A stretch of DNA of 64,000 bases from Tubulanus polymorphus (taxonomy: Eukaryota > Nemertea > Palaeonemertea > Tubulaniformes > Tubulanidae), in assembly GCF_964204645.1 (NCBI RefSeq), contig NC_134027.1, positions 27,330,485 through 27,394,484 on the forward strand, read 5' to 3'. A model generated the notes under the pieces. That model was given only the letters and a program-made list of their open reading frames with translations. It was not told the DNA's origin and searched no databases. The position numbers and the translations under genes are program-made. How positions within the stretch are numbered: position 1 is the stretch's first letter; every line of letters begins with the position of its first letter. Of this stretch, positions 24,056-39,000 are shown one piece after another.

Positions 24056-27000
24056 TGTGGTTCAATATCATCAGTCATTAATTCCGTTTTGATATCTATT
24101 TTCTCTGTTGCAGTTTTTCCATTCGAAATTGTATCGTGTTTTGAATCTTCACGATGTGTTTTGCAATGTTCCTAGAAAAACAAGAAACATGTAAATTAGT
24201 TGAGAATCATTCTACTAAGGCGAAGGTCATGGGCCGAGTTTGACAGAGATATCAAATTCAAGATAAACTATATTGATGAAGGAATTGAATCGATTTAAGA
24301 GTCAACCCCTTTGTGAAAGTGGACCCTCGAGTTCAATATAGAACCACAGAAATGAAATTTATTAGTTTTCAACAAGTTGTAACTCAAAACCGTGGAACTG
24401 GATCCGGCGTCGTAACCAGTTTTAATACAAGATCAAAATTTGAATCTAATTCTAACCAACAACCGTGAAACTGTGAAACTGTGGAACTAGATCCGGCGCA
24501 AAAAAATCAGAATCCAGTTTCACATCGTGAGATGAGAATTCGAAATCAAGTAGAGTCGTGTGGAGATTACACCTGACAAACCGTTACCTGTAATTGTTTA
24601 GCTGTACTGTAATAAAGCTCACACTGAGTACATTTGAATCTTTTTGAAGGTGAAGTGGAGCTGCTCGGGTATTTTTTATGGAATAACATATGTGACGTCA
24701 GAGCTGCCGAATTTGTATAACCACGACTACATATTGTACACCGGAACGGTTTACCATTGTCGTGGGATTTCAAATGAATCTTTAAATGATCGCTTCTGAA
24801 AAAAAGAACATTTCATTACGATTAATATTTAGGTTTATAGCTTCTAAGTTTTCTATTAATTCTTATTTTTGCAGGAATCAATCTTAAGCATGGACCCTCC
24901 TGCCCTCAGCCTGCGCCCTGCACCCTCCTGACCTCAGCCTGCACCCTGCACCCTGGGACCCTGCACCCTGCTGCCCTCAGCCTGCACCCTGCACCCAGTC
25001 CTGGAATTGGGTCATTATACCTTACTACGCTTAAACCACGTGTGGTGGCAACATCAGAGACTAAGGTTTTCTTGGTGAACCTGGACCCGGTGCCCCACCC
25101 TCAGCCCGAGGCCTATCCTGCACTTCCGATGCTTTGTCACGTTTGTGTTTGATCGTCCACACCTATCACTCATAAACAACCAGACATTTCATCCACACCC
25201 TTTTAAACCCTGATCGTACACACTTCACTCGTTTTTAGAACGTCACCAGAGACATTTTTAATTGGAAATGAATTACAAACTTCAGACATTTGACATTTTA
25301 TTAGCACACTTTCAAAAACTGATCGCCCACACAAAATCAGCACGTTTGATGGGGGGTGGATCGGGGCTGCTGGTTGATACCTGGACAAATCAAACTGATC
25401 CAGGCACCAAAATCGACGCAGCGGTGCCGCAGATTCACAGGATGCAGATTTTGACATTCGCTCGCATAAGATTACAGAGCACACACACACACACATTGAG
25501 AACCAGCAGGAAAAACATGATAATAAATCCAACCAAGAGAATAGGGTACTCTATCACGAACCAGCCAAATTGTGAGATCAGTTATACTCAATGAGCCTAT
25601 CCATAACTCTACAAGTCAACGTGACTTACTAGAATATGGTGAATGTGTAAGAAATACATGCTTGACGCAACACTTGACGAGGGTGCAAATTACTCAAACA
25701 TCGCCTAGAATGATCCATTCAGAAATAACGTCGCTTTCGAGGAGCCAAACGATCTTACCAATTAGCACAGTAGTGACAAGGTGAAATCACTAACTAACAC
25801 ACTAACACTCGGCTACTGCACACTACTGCAGCATCGTTAATGCGACACTAGTCAGTCAGTCTGAGTCGTGTCCCCTAACCCCCCCCCCCCCCCACCCCTA
25901 GTGTCACCCGACCCGACCCCTAGTGTCAACTCACAGATACCCCTGAAGGCGTATTGTACTGGACAAGGCACGATGATGAGGACATATCGTTACATCCAGT
26001 GAGCACAACAGAGGAACCATTTCTGGATCCAGGCTCGCGACGGAAGCCCGACAGAATGACATGTCCCTCGATAGCTAACAGCTTCGAGACGCAGAGGGCC
26101 CTCTCCTGGCTTGATGGAGCCCTGGAGTGACATACCCCCAACGTAGTGAACGGCACCCGACTGGATGTCTATTCGATAAAGAAACATCCCGTGAAACAAC
26201 AGTAAAACTTACCCCCTAGTTATAGAGCGTCTAAATCAGCGTCTAATACTAAATTATCCTCGGGATAATATCGATGATATACGAAATATCAAAAAACACA
26301 CATTCCAAACCCAATCAACGGACGAATCACAATTTAATGAAATAGCACTTTATAATGTGGCGGTTATAAAGCGGCGACAGATGGAAATGGCAGCAGAATT
26401 CAGCTTCAGACAGCATTTAAAAACTATCAGTTAAAATTGGGGTAATGAAACACCGCGTTCGAGTGGGCTATCTAACAATTTTGACGGGAAAGTCATTGTT
26501 GAAACGATCCAAAAAGAGCTAGTTGACTCAGAATAAACAAGTAATACGGTTAACAGGATAGATTATGGTCAACGACTCTACCATAGTATGTCAGCTATTG
26601 TAGTATTGTATTCGAGGTTAAGGAGCAATTTGTTACAAACAGTATTGCATCTCAGGAACAATTACTCTCGGGTCATCGATAAAACATATCAGAAAAAAAT
26701 TCAAAATTTAACCGTGCATCCCGCATAGGGGTCATTTCATTAAACTCATCGGGAATGATTTTACATTCCGAAACGGGCCCTGATGTTGCAGCTGATGGTG
26801 TCAAATGTTTATACCGTGTTACTAAATAAATAAAATTCAAAACTCATTTCAAGTATAGTATTTCAGCCACTACAGGGTGAAGGTCACCCTCGCTTACCTG
26901 GCGAATGCCGAGTCACATTTTGTACATTTATGTTTTTTATCGCCGGTATGCAATTTCACGTGTCGATCACGACTTCGCTTGTGACGAAATAACCGATTGC

Positions 27001-30000
27001 AGTAGTTACATTTAAACGGTAACAAATCGGAATGAACCTAAAAATTAGAGAAACAAATAGTAGTTAAACTGTCTCATTAAATCATCAACATCATCATGTT
27101 TTTAGAATTGAGGTTTTTAAGATTTTTATACCTGTAAAAAGTAAAAAAAAAACCCGCTGTAATAAACGTAGATTTCAAACGTAGATTTCTCTAGTGATCG
27201 CAGTGATCACAGTGATCGTTGTGATTGTGTGATCGTAGTGATTAGTGATCGTGGTGATCATGCAATTGTAACGATTTTAGTGATTGTAATGATTGTGCAC
27301 TGCCAGCCTTTTTGATAAGGTAAGAAATATATTGAATATTTAAACAATGAAGTCACTTTGAATGGATGTGTTCCACGATTGATGAGTTTAAGTTTAAAAA
27401 TTGAAAACATCATTGACGCCACAGCGTTTCGGCAGTTTATCACGTCGAGTTAGTGTGTTTGATTATCTCGCAAATGAACATAGTTTGATATGTAAATGGT
27501 TTTATAACACTATTCAATATTCAATATCTGACCAGATTGTTTTTAAATATGTCATTCAAGTTGCCACATGTTTCTATTGTACAGCGGGATTACTTAATAG
27601 AATGTGATGCGAATAATAACAAAATATGAATGAAATTATAAATAATTTGAAGCCTAAAAAATGTAAAATGAACTATAAACTGGAATCAGTTCAACATTTC
27701 TCGCTTTAGTTTCGACCTAGTGTTAAGATTAGTTCATTTTCAATGTTTTAACTTGTGAATCTAATAAGAAATAGTTGATGATATAAAATTTAATACTTAA
27801 AATGAAACAAATAGCGTCCGAAATGAGCTGATAGTTTATTTACCGTTTTGACTATATCCCGATAGTTATCTTCAGCCGAATACTGAATTCCAATAGTATT
27901 TCTGAAGATGACTATTAGGATATAGTCAAAACATTGAATAAACTATACCATAGATCGAGGAAACATCTCTTTTTCATTCCTGGGGCGCATGGATGTTATA
28001 TCATCGATGGGTTACGAAATAGTTGATAAAGATAGAGTCAAACTTACTTGCTCGTGTTTTTTGAGATGGCTCAGTCTAGTAAAAGCTTTCTGACAGAATT
28101 GACACGAATAAGGATGAGATTCATTGGTTCCTATCGAGTAGGGAATATCAGCGTCTATTGAAGCGTAGTCGGATTGTGTGTGTATATCAGCGGATAGTGG
28201 ACTACAAGAACGAGATCCTTCATCTAAAATCTGTGAATCCTGACCATCTCCTATTCATACAGAAATGAAAATACATTTTCATTATCAGTTTCAAACATAA
28301 ATATAATTGGTTTCCATTTTCAAGTGACTGTCTGAAATTTAATTGAAGAAAAACTGAGAGAGTAGTGACGTTTAGAATCGATTCTACGAGCCATTTTCAA
28401 AACTGAAATTTTGAATATCATGTTTTAAAAATGGCTCATAGAATCGAAATGTCACTGTATGTATTCTTAGTCATTCTTCATAATTTGTCAGTTTTTCTTC
28501 AAATATATATTCTTTATTTTAGTGAATATGATTTCAGGTTTTACTGTGGATTTAGAGGATAAAACGAATAAGTTCGTTACGAGTTACGCAAGGTATCGAA
28601 GTCCTAATAGTTTAATTAATTCATTTTCAAATATTCTACGAGTCAAATGCTTATTGACAACACTGTGTAACCGGGTCCAAGAGCCCAGTACCAACTTGAC
28701 CCTGGTTTCACGCAGATCAATGAAGATTTGTTTAATATTCAACATCATAATAACGAGAGTGGTTTAAAGTTTTTGAAAAATTTCAAAAACTATTCATATA
28801 TGGAATATACTATTGACAATAGACATATCACGCGCACTGAGGGCACAGTTCTGTATATAGAACCGTCATGTGTTCATACAATATTCTAAGTACTCGTGTG
28901 AAGTCCATCCTCTTTTCTATCAACAATGTTTTCTAATATCTCTTGATAAACAGCTGAAATATATCCGTCCAGCTGTTGAATAGAACTCTTCATTTCAAAG
29001 AGAATATGCAGCGAATTTTTTTTTTGTCTAGTAAGGCCAGGGATTTGTTTTGGTTGTTTTACGCATTTTCTAAATGCAGGTGTATAATGCATTAGGTCCC
29101 AGGGATAGGTTCGATTTCACATGTTCAGCGTACTCTACGTTTATTGAAAATGCTGGAGTTTTTTCATTATTTTTTTCCTCAGATTTCAGATCTCATTGAC
29201 CGCAGGAACGATTGGAGAATATAGAAAATATGATTATTTCATTTTTCTCAATTTCTAAAAAGAATAGTGTCGGTTGATCCGTAAAACAATGAAATAAAAA
29301 AGCCTGGCCTAAACACGGGTTATTTGAGTAGGATGGTTTAACAGGTGATCAGAAGATCAACTGTCAATTTGACAACTTGACTTTACAACTTAATTTACAT
29401 CAGAATCATCAATTACCCACATATGAAACACACATATCTGGTATGATAGAAGTTTTTCCGCTGATAAATTCGACTCATTTCAAGGAGAAAATATAAATTT
29501 AGTTAAACTTATATCTAATTTATGAACATCTTCAGAACGACACATTTTAAACCAAATATTCAACCATACGTTCATACAGGACAGAGGTAGAATGTTCAAA
29601 TAATGGAGATAATAATCTCGATAAAACACTGTTCGTGTTATAAGAATATAAAAACAAAAATCAAACAATTTGAAAATAAGCATGAGTGAGAAAGGTTGTG
29701 GATTGTATATAATTCACAATTTAGCTGTTACTTTAAACTGAAGATTATTATTAACGTCTACCAATAAACTAACAGCTGAAGTCATCAGAATGAAGATCAT
29801 ATCGAATATAAACTACAGAAAGGAGACATTTCGTACTAATCTTTTTCATATCATCGGATTTGTTTCCGTATGGAGATTTCATTTTGAACAGTCTCAGGAA
29901 TATGTATAGCTATGCAGTTTTTAGGGTGAGGGATAGCTGATAGAAGCATGCCCTTATAGTAGAGCGATCAGCATACCAGTGAAATCTGTATCGCCACCAC

Positions 30001-33000
30001 AAGTAGCACTTTCATCACTCCAGTAATGTAGTTTCGAATAGCAAAAGGCTCGCAGACATTTTTTCAATGAATCTAAATGGAATCATTTAATGACAAACGC
30101 AAAAATCTCTATCAGTCAAGAACGGTACTTCATCCGGGGTAAGTTTGACACAGCGCGTCAGAGGCAGAGTGAACGGTTCTGTATTAAGTGTTGCAGATAC
30201 TCGAGTATATAACCAGTCAGGGGTGGCCTTACTAACCAGTCTCTCCTACTTGAAACTACGTGAATAGTCTTCAAATAGATCGCGCGTATCACGATTTTGA
30301 AAAGTTTACTCTTTCAAGTTAAATAAGAGATTTTCAAGAGCATTTCGAAAGACAAACATCGCGAAACTCGTGTCTCGATTCACAATGATATCAGTGCATT
30401 TGAAAGTAGCACTTTGTAATGAAGAGCGCTACTAAAACAGTTCAACTCATCTCTTACACCACCGTCATCGTTTAACATCAATTTGTTGACGGAATTTAAA
30501 AAAAAAACGGTTTAAACTTAAAACAGGAAATATGAAATAAAACTCGGTCGAAGATGTTAAATTGAAGTTTCAAAGTTTTTAAAGTTTAAACCGCAAAATC
30601 GATGACCACAGAAAAATATATTTTATCTTAAAGTGATTTAGATTCAGCAGTTTTGTCGAAATTCTAGGAAAATCGTATATTATTCCACCGCTGTCAGAAT
30701 TGCTTGAAAGGGATTAATTAAGTCGAAACGACGAATACATATTTAGCTCAAGGAAACATTTTAGACTATTTTTCATTTATTTTACATCGTGAGATTTAAT
30801 TTTATCGTTAAAACACGGATTCAGAGTATTTCATCGAGTTTAAACAAGCCCCCTCCCCATTTTTGGTGTAACAAATGTTTGTACAAAAAATAAAGACTGT
30901 ACAACTCGATAAACAGCATAGTAAACCATGAAATACAGAAGATGGTTTTTACATTATGCGTGGATTACACAGTGGACATCGATAGCAGTATCCACTGTGG
31001 AATAGTTTGTGATTGAGGCTGGAGAGAAAACTATTTAATGGTCCGACTGTCTTCTATACCGACTGATCAGTAACTATCGTCCCATGATAACTGACAGCCA
31101 ATTTAGAGCACAAGTTTTATCCGATAACCCAACAACGGTTTGGTTGAAATGAACCCGAACACATATGGCGACCGGGGGATTTCAGTAATTATACAAACAC
31201 ATTCTGGGTGTCTTCTTTAGATAAGTGTGAAGAGTTCGATGATGATTTTCTTCAACTTGGCGCTAAATCGTTGGTCAAACTATAAAGTAATTATTACTGC
31301 CGGGAAAATCAGGGTCTGAGAAATTCGTTTCGGCTAAATTTTGACATTTAAATTATATTCGTAAAACCCCAGCAGAGCGATCCGAGTTTCTGCGGTGGCG
31401 TTTGATGATTTACATTCGGTCACTTTGGGCTTTTGAAGTTTGCTCATTAATTTCACTTGTCAAAACATTCAAAGATACATTTTTCGTTGCTAGTTTTGAA
31501 AGATGTTTCACGCACGACACAAAGTAACGAGTAGGTAAAACCTCTAGTGAGAATACAACTTGTTTGCCAGTGATGAGAAGTCACACTAATACTACAGGGA
31601 CCTCATTTTTCAAAGGCCGTGCAGGGTTACAAGAGATGTTAACGAACTGTACAAAATGAGAAACTGCCATCAGATCCCGAGAGAATGAATCTAACTTGGG
31701 AGTGTCGTCTCATACAAAGGGTTAGATCTAGAAAACCGATTCTCTCCGGGGACGCTTACAGCCACAGACCAGTGCCAAAGAATAAACGGTCTTATATTAT
31801 TTGAATGCCTTTCGTAGTTCAATAACTAAAACTGATCGAGTGCAGCAGCAGCATCAGCAGCAGACGACAAGCTAGTGGTGAGTGCGAGATGAACATCAGT
31901 CTCGCCTCAACATTCTATATTCAATTCCTCATCATAATTCATCATCACCCGCTATTGTAACACAGTTTACCACTATTCTAACAGTTATTTATCTGATTTA
32001 CACCTCGGCTTGACATCGAACTCACAGGAAAAAAAAACGAATTACATGAATCAGTATAAGAATTAGAAATCGTGATGATATTGATTTGTTTTTATTTAAG
32101 TGAATCAGGAACATTCTCCAAACAATCGGGCAAGGTAGCTCGACCCTCCCCCACCCGTGTCTCGGACACAGCTTGCACGTCTTATCCTGTTTCGTGTATC
32201 ATTCTTATCTATTCGAAAAACTTTATTCGTCTTAACGTTTATAGGTTTATGAGCTTCGACAGATCCGATTGTCATAATAGTTATGTGAGAATAGTATCAA
32301 TGTTTTTGTGACATTGTGGTAGTTTTTCACCAATGTGTTTGAGGTAAGGGGTTTATTTACTATAACAGCGATATCTCTCGTCGTGTAGTTGGCATTTTTT
32401 CTGATATTATAAGATTCAGTTCCCCGGTGAGCAGTTCCTTATGTTACATTACAATTGCAGATTTCAGTCCTGGGTCGGGGATGAACATCCAGTATTCATA
32501 GAATGAATTTATTCCCTCTAGAGCAATCACCTGAGACACAAAATTTTCTCCATAAAATAAGAAGAAAAACTAGATATCCCGCTACAGCGCGTACTAGAAA
32601 AAAATTCATAACGCATTATAAAAAATATCGGTTGTCATTTTCCAGGAACGACTGCAAAATGCACTACAGCGCCCGGTCGTATACAATCGTGACTCAAGTA
32701 CAAAAGTGGTCTTAAATCTTAAAACTATATTCTTCTCAAGTTATTAGATTGTATATATATAAAACTGAAACAGCTTACCTCACTGGAGGGTCCCGGGTTC
32801 GAGGTGAGGCTAAGGTTATCGGTGATAATAAAGTAAAACCCACAATATAATGAAAAAACTCGATGATAATTTGACGTATCAGCCCAATTCTATATGAGCC
32901 GTTTACAAAAACTGTTTTCGAAAATTGCCCATATTGAATTGGGCCGAAACGTCAAATTCTCACAGAGTTTTTTTCATTTAATTGTGGATTTTTACTTGAT

Positions 33001-36000
33001 TTATATCAGACAGTCACTTGCTGTCCATAGAAACCATTATGAATGAAAGTTTCAGGTAAATTCATGGAATTTTTTTCGACAGTTTTGTCGAGATGATAAT
33101 CGTTTAAGTCAAGAAAACAAAACTTTCCTCGGGGTGAAATCAATTAGATAAAATACTATCGCATATATTCAGTGGTGAGTAGAAAGATGATGGATTCAGA
33201 TAGTGAAGGTATGACAGCGCGAGTCTGGTGTCGGTGACCTACTTCACATGGGACTCGAGGAGCTTGGCAAAACTTCTTGACCAAGAAAACTACGAACTGA
33301 AGTATTCAATCATAGAGGGAGACGATGATCTCCTTCACGAGATACGAGATACTGTATCACAGTTAGCTTTAATTAATTATTGAGATAACTCGTTTATTTT
33401 ACATCGATTCTATGAATGAAATTTTTGAGATCGAAAAAATAGTAACTCAACATAAAACTCCCTTAATTCTGATAACATTTAGTAGCATTTACTTATGATT
33501 ATTCTGAATAAACTTTTGAATTTCTTATTCTATGTCTCTAAATATCATGAATTCTAAAAAGCAGGATTCAGTTTCACGAAAAAGTGTAAGCCAAAATCGG
33601 TTAAGTTTAAACTGTTGTCCTCATTGAAAACATGAAGTGACCAAAATAGCAATTAAACCAAAATTTGAGTTAGATCTCTTTGATGAAACTCGGCCCAGCA
33701 CCAGTTATCATTTTCAAGATGTTCAATGACTATTTTGCGCAACTTTGAAAACGTTCCTATAACAGTGCTATATCTCATCTTTAACTATGATTTATTCCCG
33801 AACTTTTAGGATATGATAAAAACATCGAACGAATCTGAGCACGAGGAAAGATTTCTCTTTTATAATTTCGTACGTCACGAACTCACTCGTCAGAGTGTTT
33901 CATCATTAATGGTTTATATAGAGATAGGAACCTGGTGGCTGTAGCTCTCAGTCAGTGCGTCGTGCTACAGTCAGGAGGAAGTCAGGCCGTTGCAGTTCTA
34001 TTATGATTCAAACAGCGGTTGGTCGCCAGAAAGGAAGTGGAAAATATCTCCAGCAGAGAAGGCCCCCGACCGCTGCATTATTCCCGAACCGCATACATCA
34101 TACACATGAATATTTTTGCTGACGTGTTAGGGGGTGGATAGATTGGAACCCCTGTGAATATAGATTATTGTGAAATACTTCCAACAGATACAACTCGGCG
34201 GTATAGGATTCCACGTGATTAGATATTTTCATATCGATATATTATCAAATATAGAGAAATCATTTTTGTAAAATTTCGTGAAAATCCTAGAATTCATAAG
34301 CTGTATTCACAGTTAGCCTAAAGGTTAATTCTATAACAAAAACTGAGTTTAGATTCAATAGAACAGAAAGAAATAAAGAATTTCATTTATTTGAAAATGT
34401 ATTATTCGAATCTGTATAATTGAGAATTAACTATTGGAGGGATTTCATTATCTTCGAACGATTCAATTTCATTCTTAAACCTACAGTTTAATTATATCAG
34501 AAAAATAACTACACGAGGCTTTTCAATGTAGCTCTGTTTTAGATATAGAATTTAGCATTGAGTATTAATGATTTTTATAAGTTTGACGACAGACTCTAAC
34601 GCGAAAAATGACGTGTCTCTCAAATTCTTTTAATTTCAATCCTTTAATAGATTACGCTTTTTAAAATCCGTAAAATAAGTTGCGAGTTTTCATAGAGTTA
34701 ATAGTTTTGAGATTGAAAGTAATATACACGCAATGTATCAGATTTGCATACGTACAACACTAGGCCAACTCGGTATATACCGTCGTGGTGATGGTGGTGA
34801 TGGTGGCCCACATCAGTCGTATTCTCATCACACATTCACTTGCTGTTGGATGGAAATCCCATGGATCTTCCACTGCGGATAATTTTAGTCCCAAAGACTA
34901 AAGAGCAAGGCTATACATAAAAACTTCTATTGGCCAAATGATGTTTGGAAATAAAGTCGATCCACATCAACGTGAATCTCACGGGAAGAATAATACTTTT
35001 TCTAATCAATATTAATGGTGCAGGACCGAGTTAGTATTCCGTGGTGGGCCTCCTATATCTCACTGGGGCATTGTATATGTTGGTGATTCATATATAGCCG
35101 GTTACTCCTGAGAGCGGCGCAACTGATTTAAAGGTAGAAATATGGAGAGAAGTTAATTACGTCCCCTTTCCTTGGGGGATCCGGAAAGAAGAAATGATTA
35201 CCCGAATGGCTTATTGCATTGGCCGCCATGCGTAACTTTGGTGTTTTCAGCTATGACGGCGGGGTTCCTACGCTACCATGGATTCCGTTAAGCCTCAGCC
35301 AATCAAAAACAACATCCAGATTGTAACGCGAAGAAATCAAATATCCTGCAGAATCCGCGGGGATTCGGTGCGCCGCTCAGCACATGCTGAAATTATAAAA
35401 CCTCGCCGGGTATCACGGGGATCGCATTATGTAAAGTATCGGCCCGACTTTTGCAAGACACCTCATTTCGACTTATTCTTTCGCATGCACCGCGTGAGTC
35501 TCAGTTCGTTTCTTGATCGACAATTAGTCCCTAGGAGCATATTAGGCCTGGCATTGGTTCATTACAGGCAGGATGCGGTGGTGAACCAACCTCTACGGAA
35601 TTGGACACACGGGGTTCTACATAATTACTAGATCCAACCCGAGCACCTGGTACATAACACTATTTTACTGTTGTGACGCCAGACTAACAATGAACTGCTT
35701 TCTACACGGTTTTTATTGAGACCCTATGGGAACGTGGAGAGACGAGTCCATGCGCTCGCTGGGTTTCACATGGGCATCAAAATTGTCTTGCTTTCGGCCA
35801 TATTGTATCGATTCAGTTCATTGAATCGATATCCAACTGTTTAAATGTCTGGCAAAACCAGACTTTCTCACCACCTCGAGATAAACTAGTAAAATCTTGC
35901 ACTAAGCAAAGTCTGGTGGCGGAGAGAAAAAACAAACAAACTAAGTTTCCTAAAGTTGAGAAAAGTTAGAGAATTCAAACTGATCGCGTGAGATGTGTCC

Positions 36001-39000
36001 GCGTGGACGGACAGGGTGACGTGGTCCCGCGTAGACGGACAGGGCGGTGTGGTCCCGTGTAGACGGACAGAGCGGCGTGGTCCCGTGTAGACGGACAGGG
36101 CGGTGTGGTCCCGTGTAGACGGACAGAGCGGCGTGGTCCCGTGTAGACGATCAGGGCAGCGTGGTCCCGCGTAGACGGACAGGGCGGCGTGGTCCCGTGT
36201 AGACGATCAGGGCAGCGTGGTCCCGTGTAGACGGACAGGGCGGTGTGGTCCGGCGTTCCACCAATCAGCGATTATGTTTAGAATTCTTTCAAGGAGTTTT
36301 TCTTTAAGAAGTTACTCGTTTCTGCGACGGCGGTGGTGTATTCGCGACCACTTCCCCTCTCTCCCGGCGTCTCCCCATCTCCCTCTCTCCCTCCTCTCCT
36401 CTCACTCGACGGGTCTGTGTATACAGAGATACTTAAATGATGAATTAGGAGTGCATCGAACGCTGTGAAGAGAAGGACCAGGGAATCTGACACTGCGCAT
36501 TGGGCTGAGAGGTGTCTTCATCTATATTTGAAGTAGTCCGTGTTGTCTGTTCGGAATACGCAGTTGTCTTACTCGGAATAACAGAGCACCTCTTAACAGT
36601 GACAATTTTCTACTACTTGAAAAGCCTGATTTTCCCCCTGGTTTGTCAATATATTTTCACTACTCGGCGTTTACCTAAGACTTTTGACATCAAATCTTGC
36701 GCGGCGGCCGCGGCAAAAAAACGCCCGAGTTGAGATTTAGTCTAATGAATAATGCATCAGGTTTGCGTGGAGTTGGAGCACTCTTTTCAGATGTGATATC
36801 CCCCGCTACTCATAACCAAGTAATGCGCCATTCACGAAATAATCTTAATGATGGAAGAATGTCTACTCTCGTAGCATATCTGAAATAGTTTGGAATCGGT
36901 TTAGAGTATAGTGAAGGATTATCAATCTGTGATGCGCGCGCGACTCGGTAAATACTCCTTCAAACCGCGTCTCGTACGCACATCCTCGAACTGTCGCCGC
37001 TACGAACACCGAAAATACGCGAAGAATATTTTACAAATGACGCCACAATCAACGCACTTCATTTTTTTGTGTGTTGTGTCATCATTTTTCACACTTAACC
37101 GGTAACCGACACCGCGGCGGCGTCTTTTTAAATTCAAAATACGATACGTATTGCCTCGCGGTATAACTCTCAGACCAATTCGGGCAAAAACAAAACCATT
37201 TTCTAACTTCCTACCGGCTTATCTCGGACAAATTTCGCCGGTCTCAGTTTCTCAGAGTTGGGCGAGGTTTACGGTATGTAAGAATCTGAAACCGTTCTGT
37301 CAGTTTTCACGCCATTCGTGATTTTCAAATGTAAACTATCGGCCTGGCGTTGTGAAGAGATTTGAAATGACTCGTTTTCGCACAAAAATTACCTTAATTT
37401 CACCGGCAAAACTAAGAAGAAAGGTAGCGAACAAAAATGAAATTTCTTAACACCACTCGGAACGAAGGTTGAGACATTAATTCCCAGGCGAAGAGTCTGT
37501 TTAAGAGCTGCCGAGGGTGCTTGACTTGAATACCCCCTCAATAGACAGTCCTTTAATCAGCGGAAATAGTGACGTAAAAATTCACCAATTTATCAAACGA
37601 GAGAAAGAGAGAGAGGAAGAGAGAGAGAGAGGAGTTCCCTAATGATTTGAGTCCCCTGAGTGTGACAAGTATGCATAGCACATTATACACAATACCATGA
37701 CTCAACCGTTACATCAGCCGAGTTTCAAATCCTACCAACAATAAAATAATACCCTACACACAATTTACATTGAACGTATATTCAGTTTCTATGGCAAAAA
37801 AAAATCACCTGGTTTTAGTTGAGAAAAACAACAATTGCCAATCAGTTGATTTCACGCTCTCCTCTCGCAGTGGTTGCACTTTGAAATCGAATCATTCAAA
37901 TGAAAAGATGATGTTGTTTTACTAGCCGCGTGCACCGATCGACGTGAACTATTTTGAGTCTGGTCAACGAACTACTCTAGTCCTCAAGAACCAAAACATT
38001 TCATACAGCGGTTTAGTGGCCAACACTTTCCCCTCAAAGAGTTTTTTACGATGCTTTGAAAAACAACGCACGAGAGACTGAAAACAACGGGTATAAACTT
38101 GAAAACCTCTCGTAGCATTAGTCCGAACCAATTGAGCGCTTTTTATTCCGTTATCAACGAGTAGGGCATCAAAAGACATTAGTTAGCACCTGTCGTACGG
38201 ATTATCCTACTTGTACGGTCTAGATTCCAATCACCTGCGACCGTTTGAGCCAATACACGTTATATTATATCGTCCATAATAACAGTATGTTTTAAAGAAA
38301 ATAAGTTGATCAAGCCTCCCAGCTGCGTACAATCAGCTGACCACTTCAAACCCACACTTTCTCCCTTTCTCCTCTCTCTCCTCTCTCTCTCTCCTCTCTC
38401 TCATCCTCTCTCTCTCCTCTCTCCCTCTCTCCCCTCTCTCCCGACACAGAATTGGATACAACACTATTGGGACAATTCGATGTCTTTTTGATGATTTGCT
38501 TTTATCTTGAATGATTATTAATCAATTGATTGATTGATCAATTGATTTGATTCTATATATTTTGTATTTCCCTTACAAACCGGCAAAATATAAAAGATTC
38601 CAGAAAATGATATTTTTGTTAAAAAAGAGATTGCTGATTATAGTAAATGAATTACGAGTTTACTAATAAACATTAAACGTAGAATTAGTTTCTCACGAAT
38701 AAAGAGAGAGCGTACTGCCCGACAGCGTGGCACTATCATCCATATGCAACACTGCATGAATTTTCGAAGCAAATCTTTTTTGTCGACCGAGGAACGAACA
38801 CGCCAACAGCAACCAACAACAGTAATACTCGACTGTATTAGCCTTCAACACCCAGGGGGCCTACAGACTGTGGATCCCCGTAATATCTGTGCAAACCCCA
38901 GGAGACAACCGAGTAACTCGTAACTCCCAGGCAACCCGATTTAATCAGACTGCTAGCATGGAACGCAGGAAACCCCCTGGGCTTAGGTGCCTTCAATATT

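Noticed and set aside
25926-26199. Minus-strand frames of 69-76 codons in ZNF intron 5
   Set aside because: Overlapping frames of one GC-richer block with no domain; neither fits ZNF splicing.
35278-35631. 117-codon frame, more GC-rich than surroundings
   Set aside because: No recognisable domain, no signal, lies in a large ZNF intron. Could be an old repeat but nothing supports a gene.
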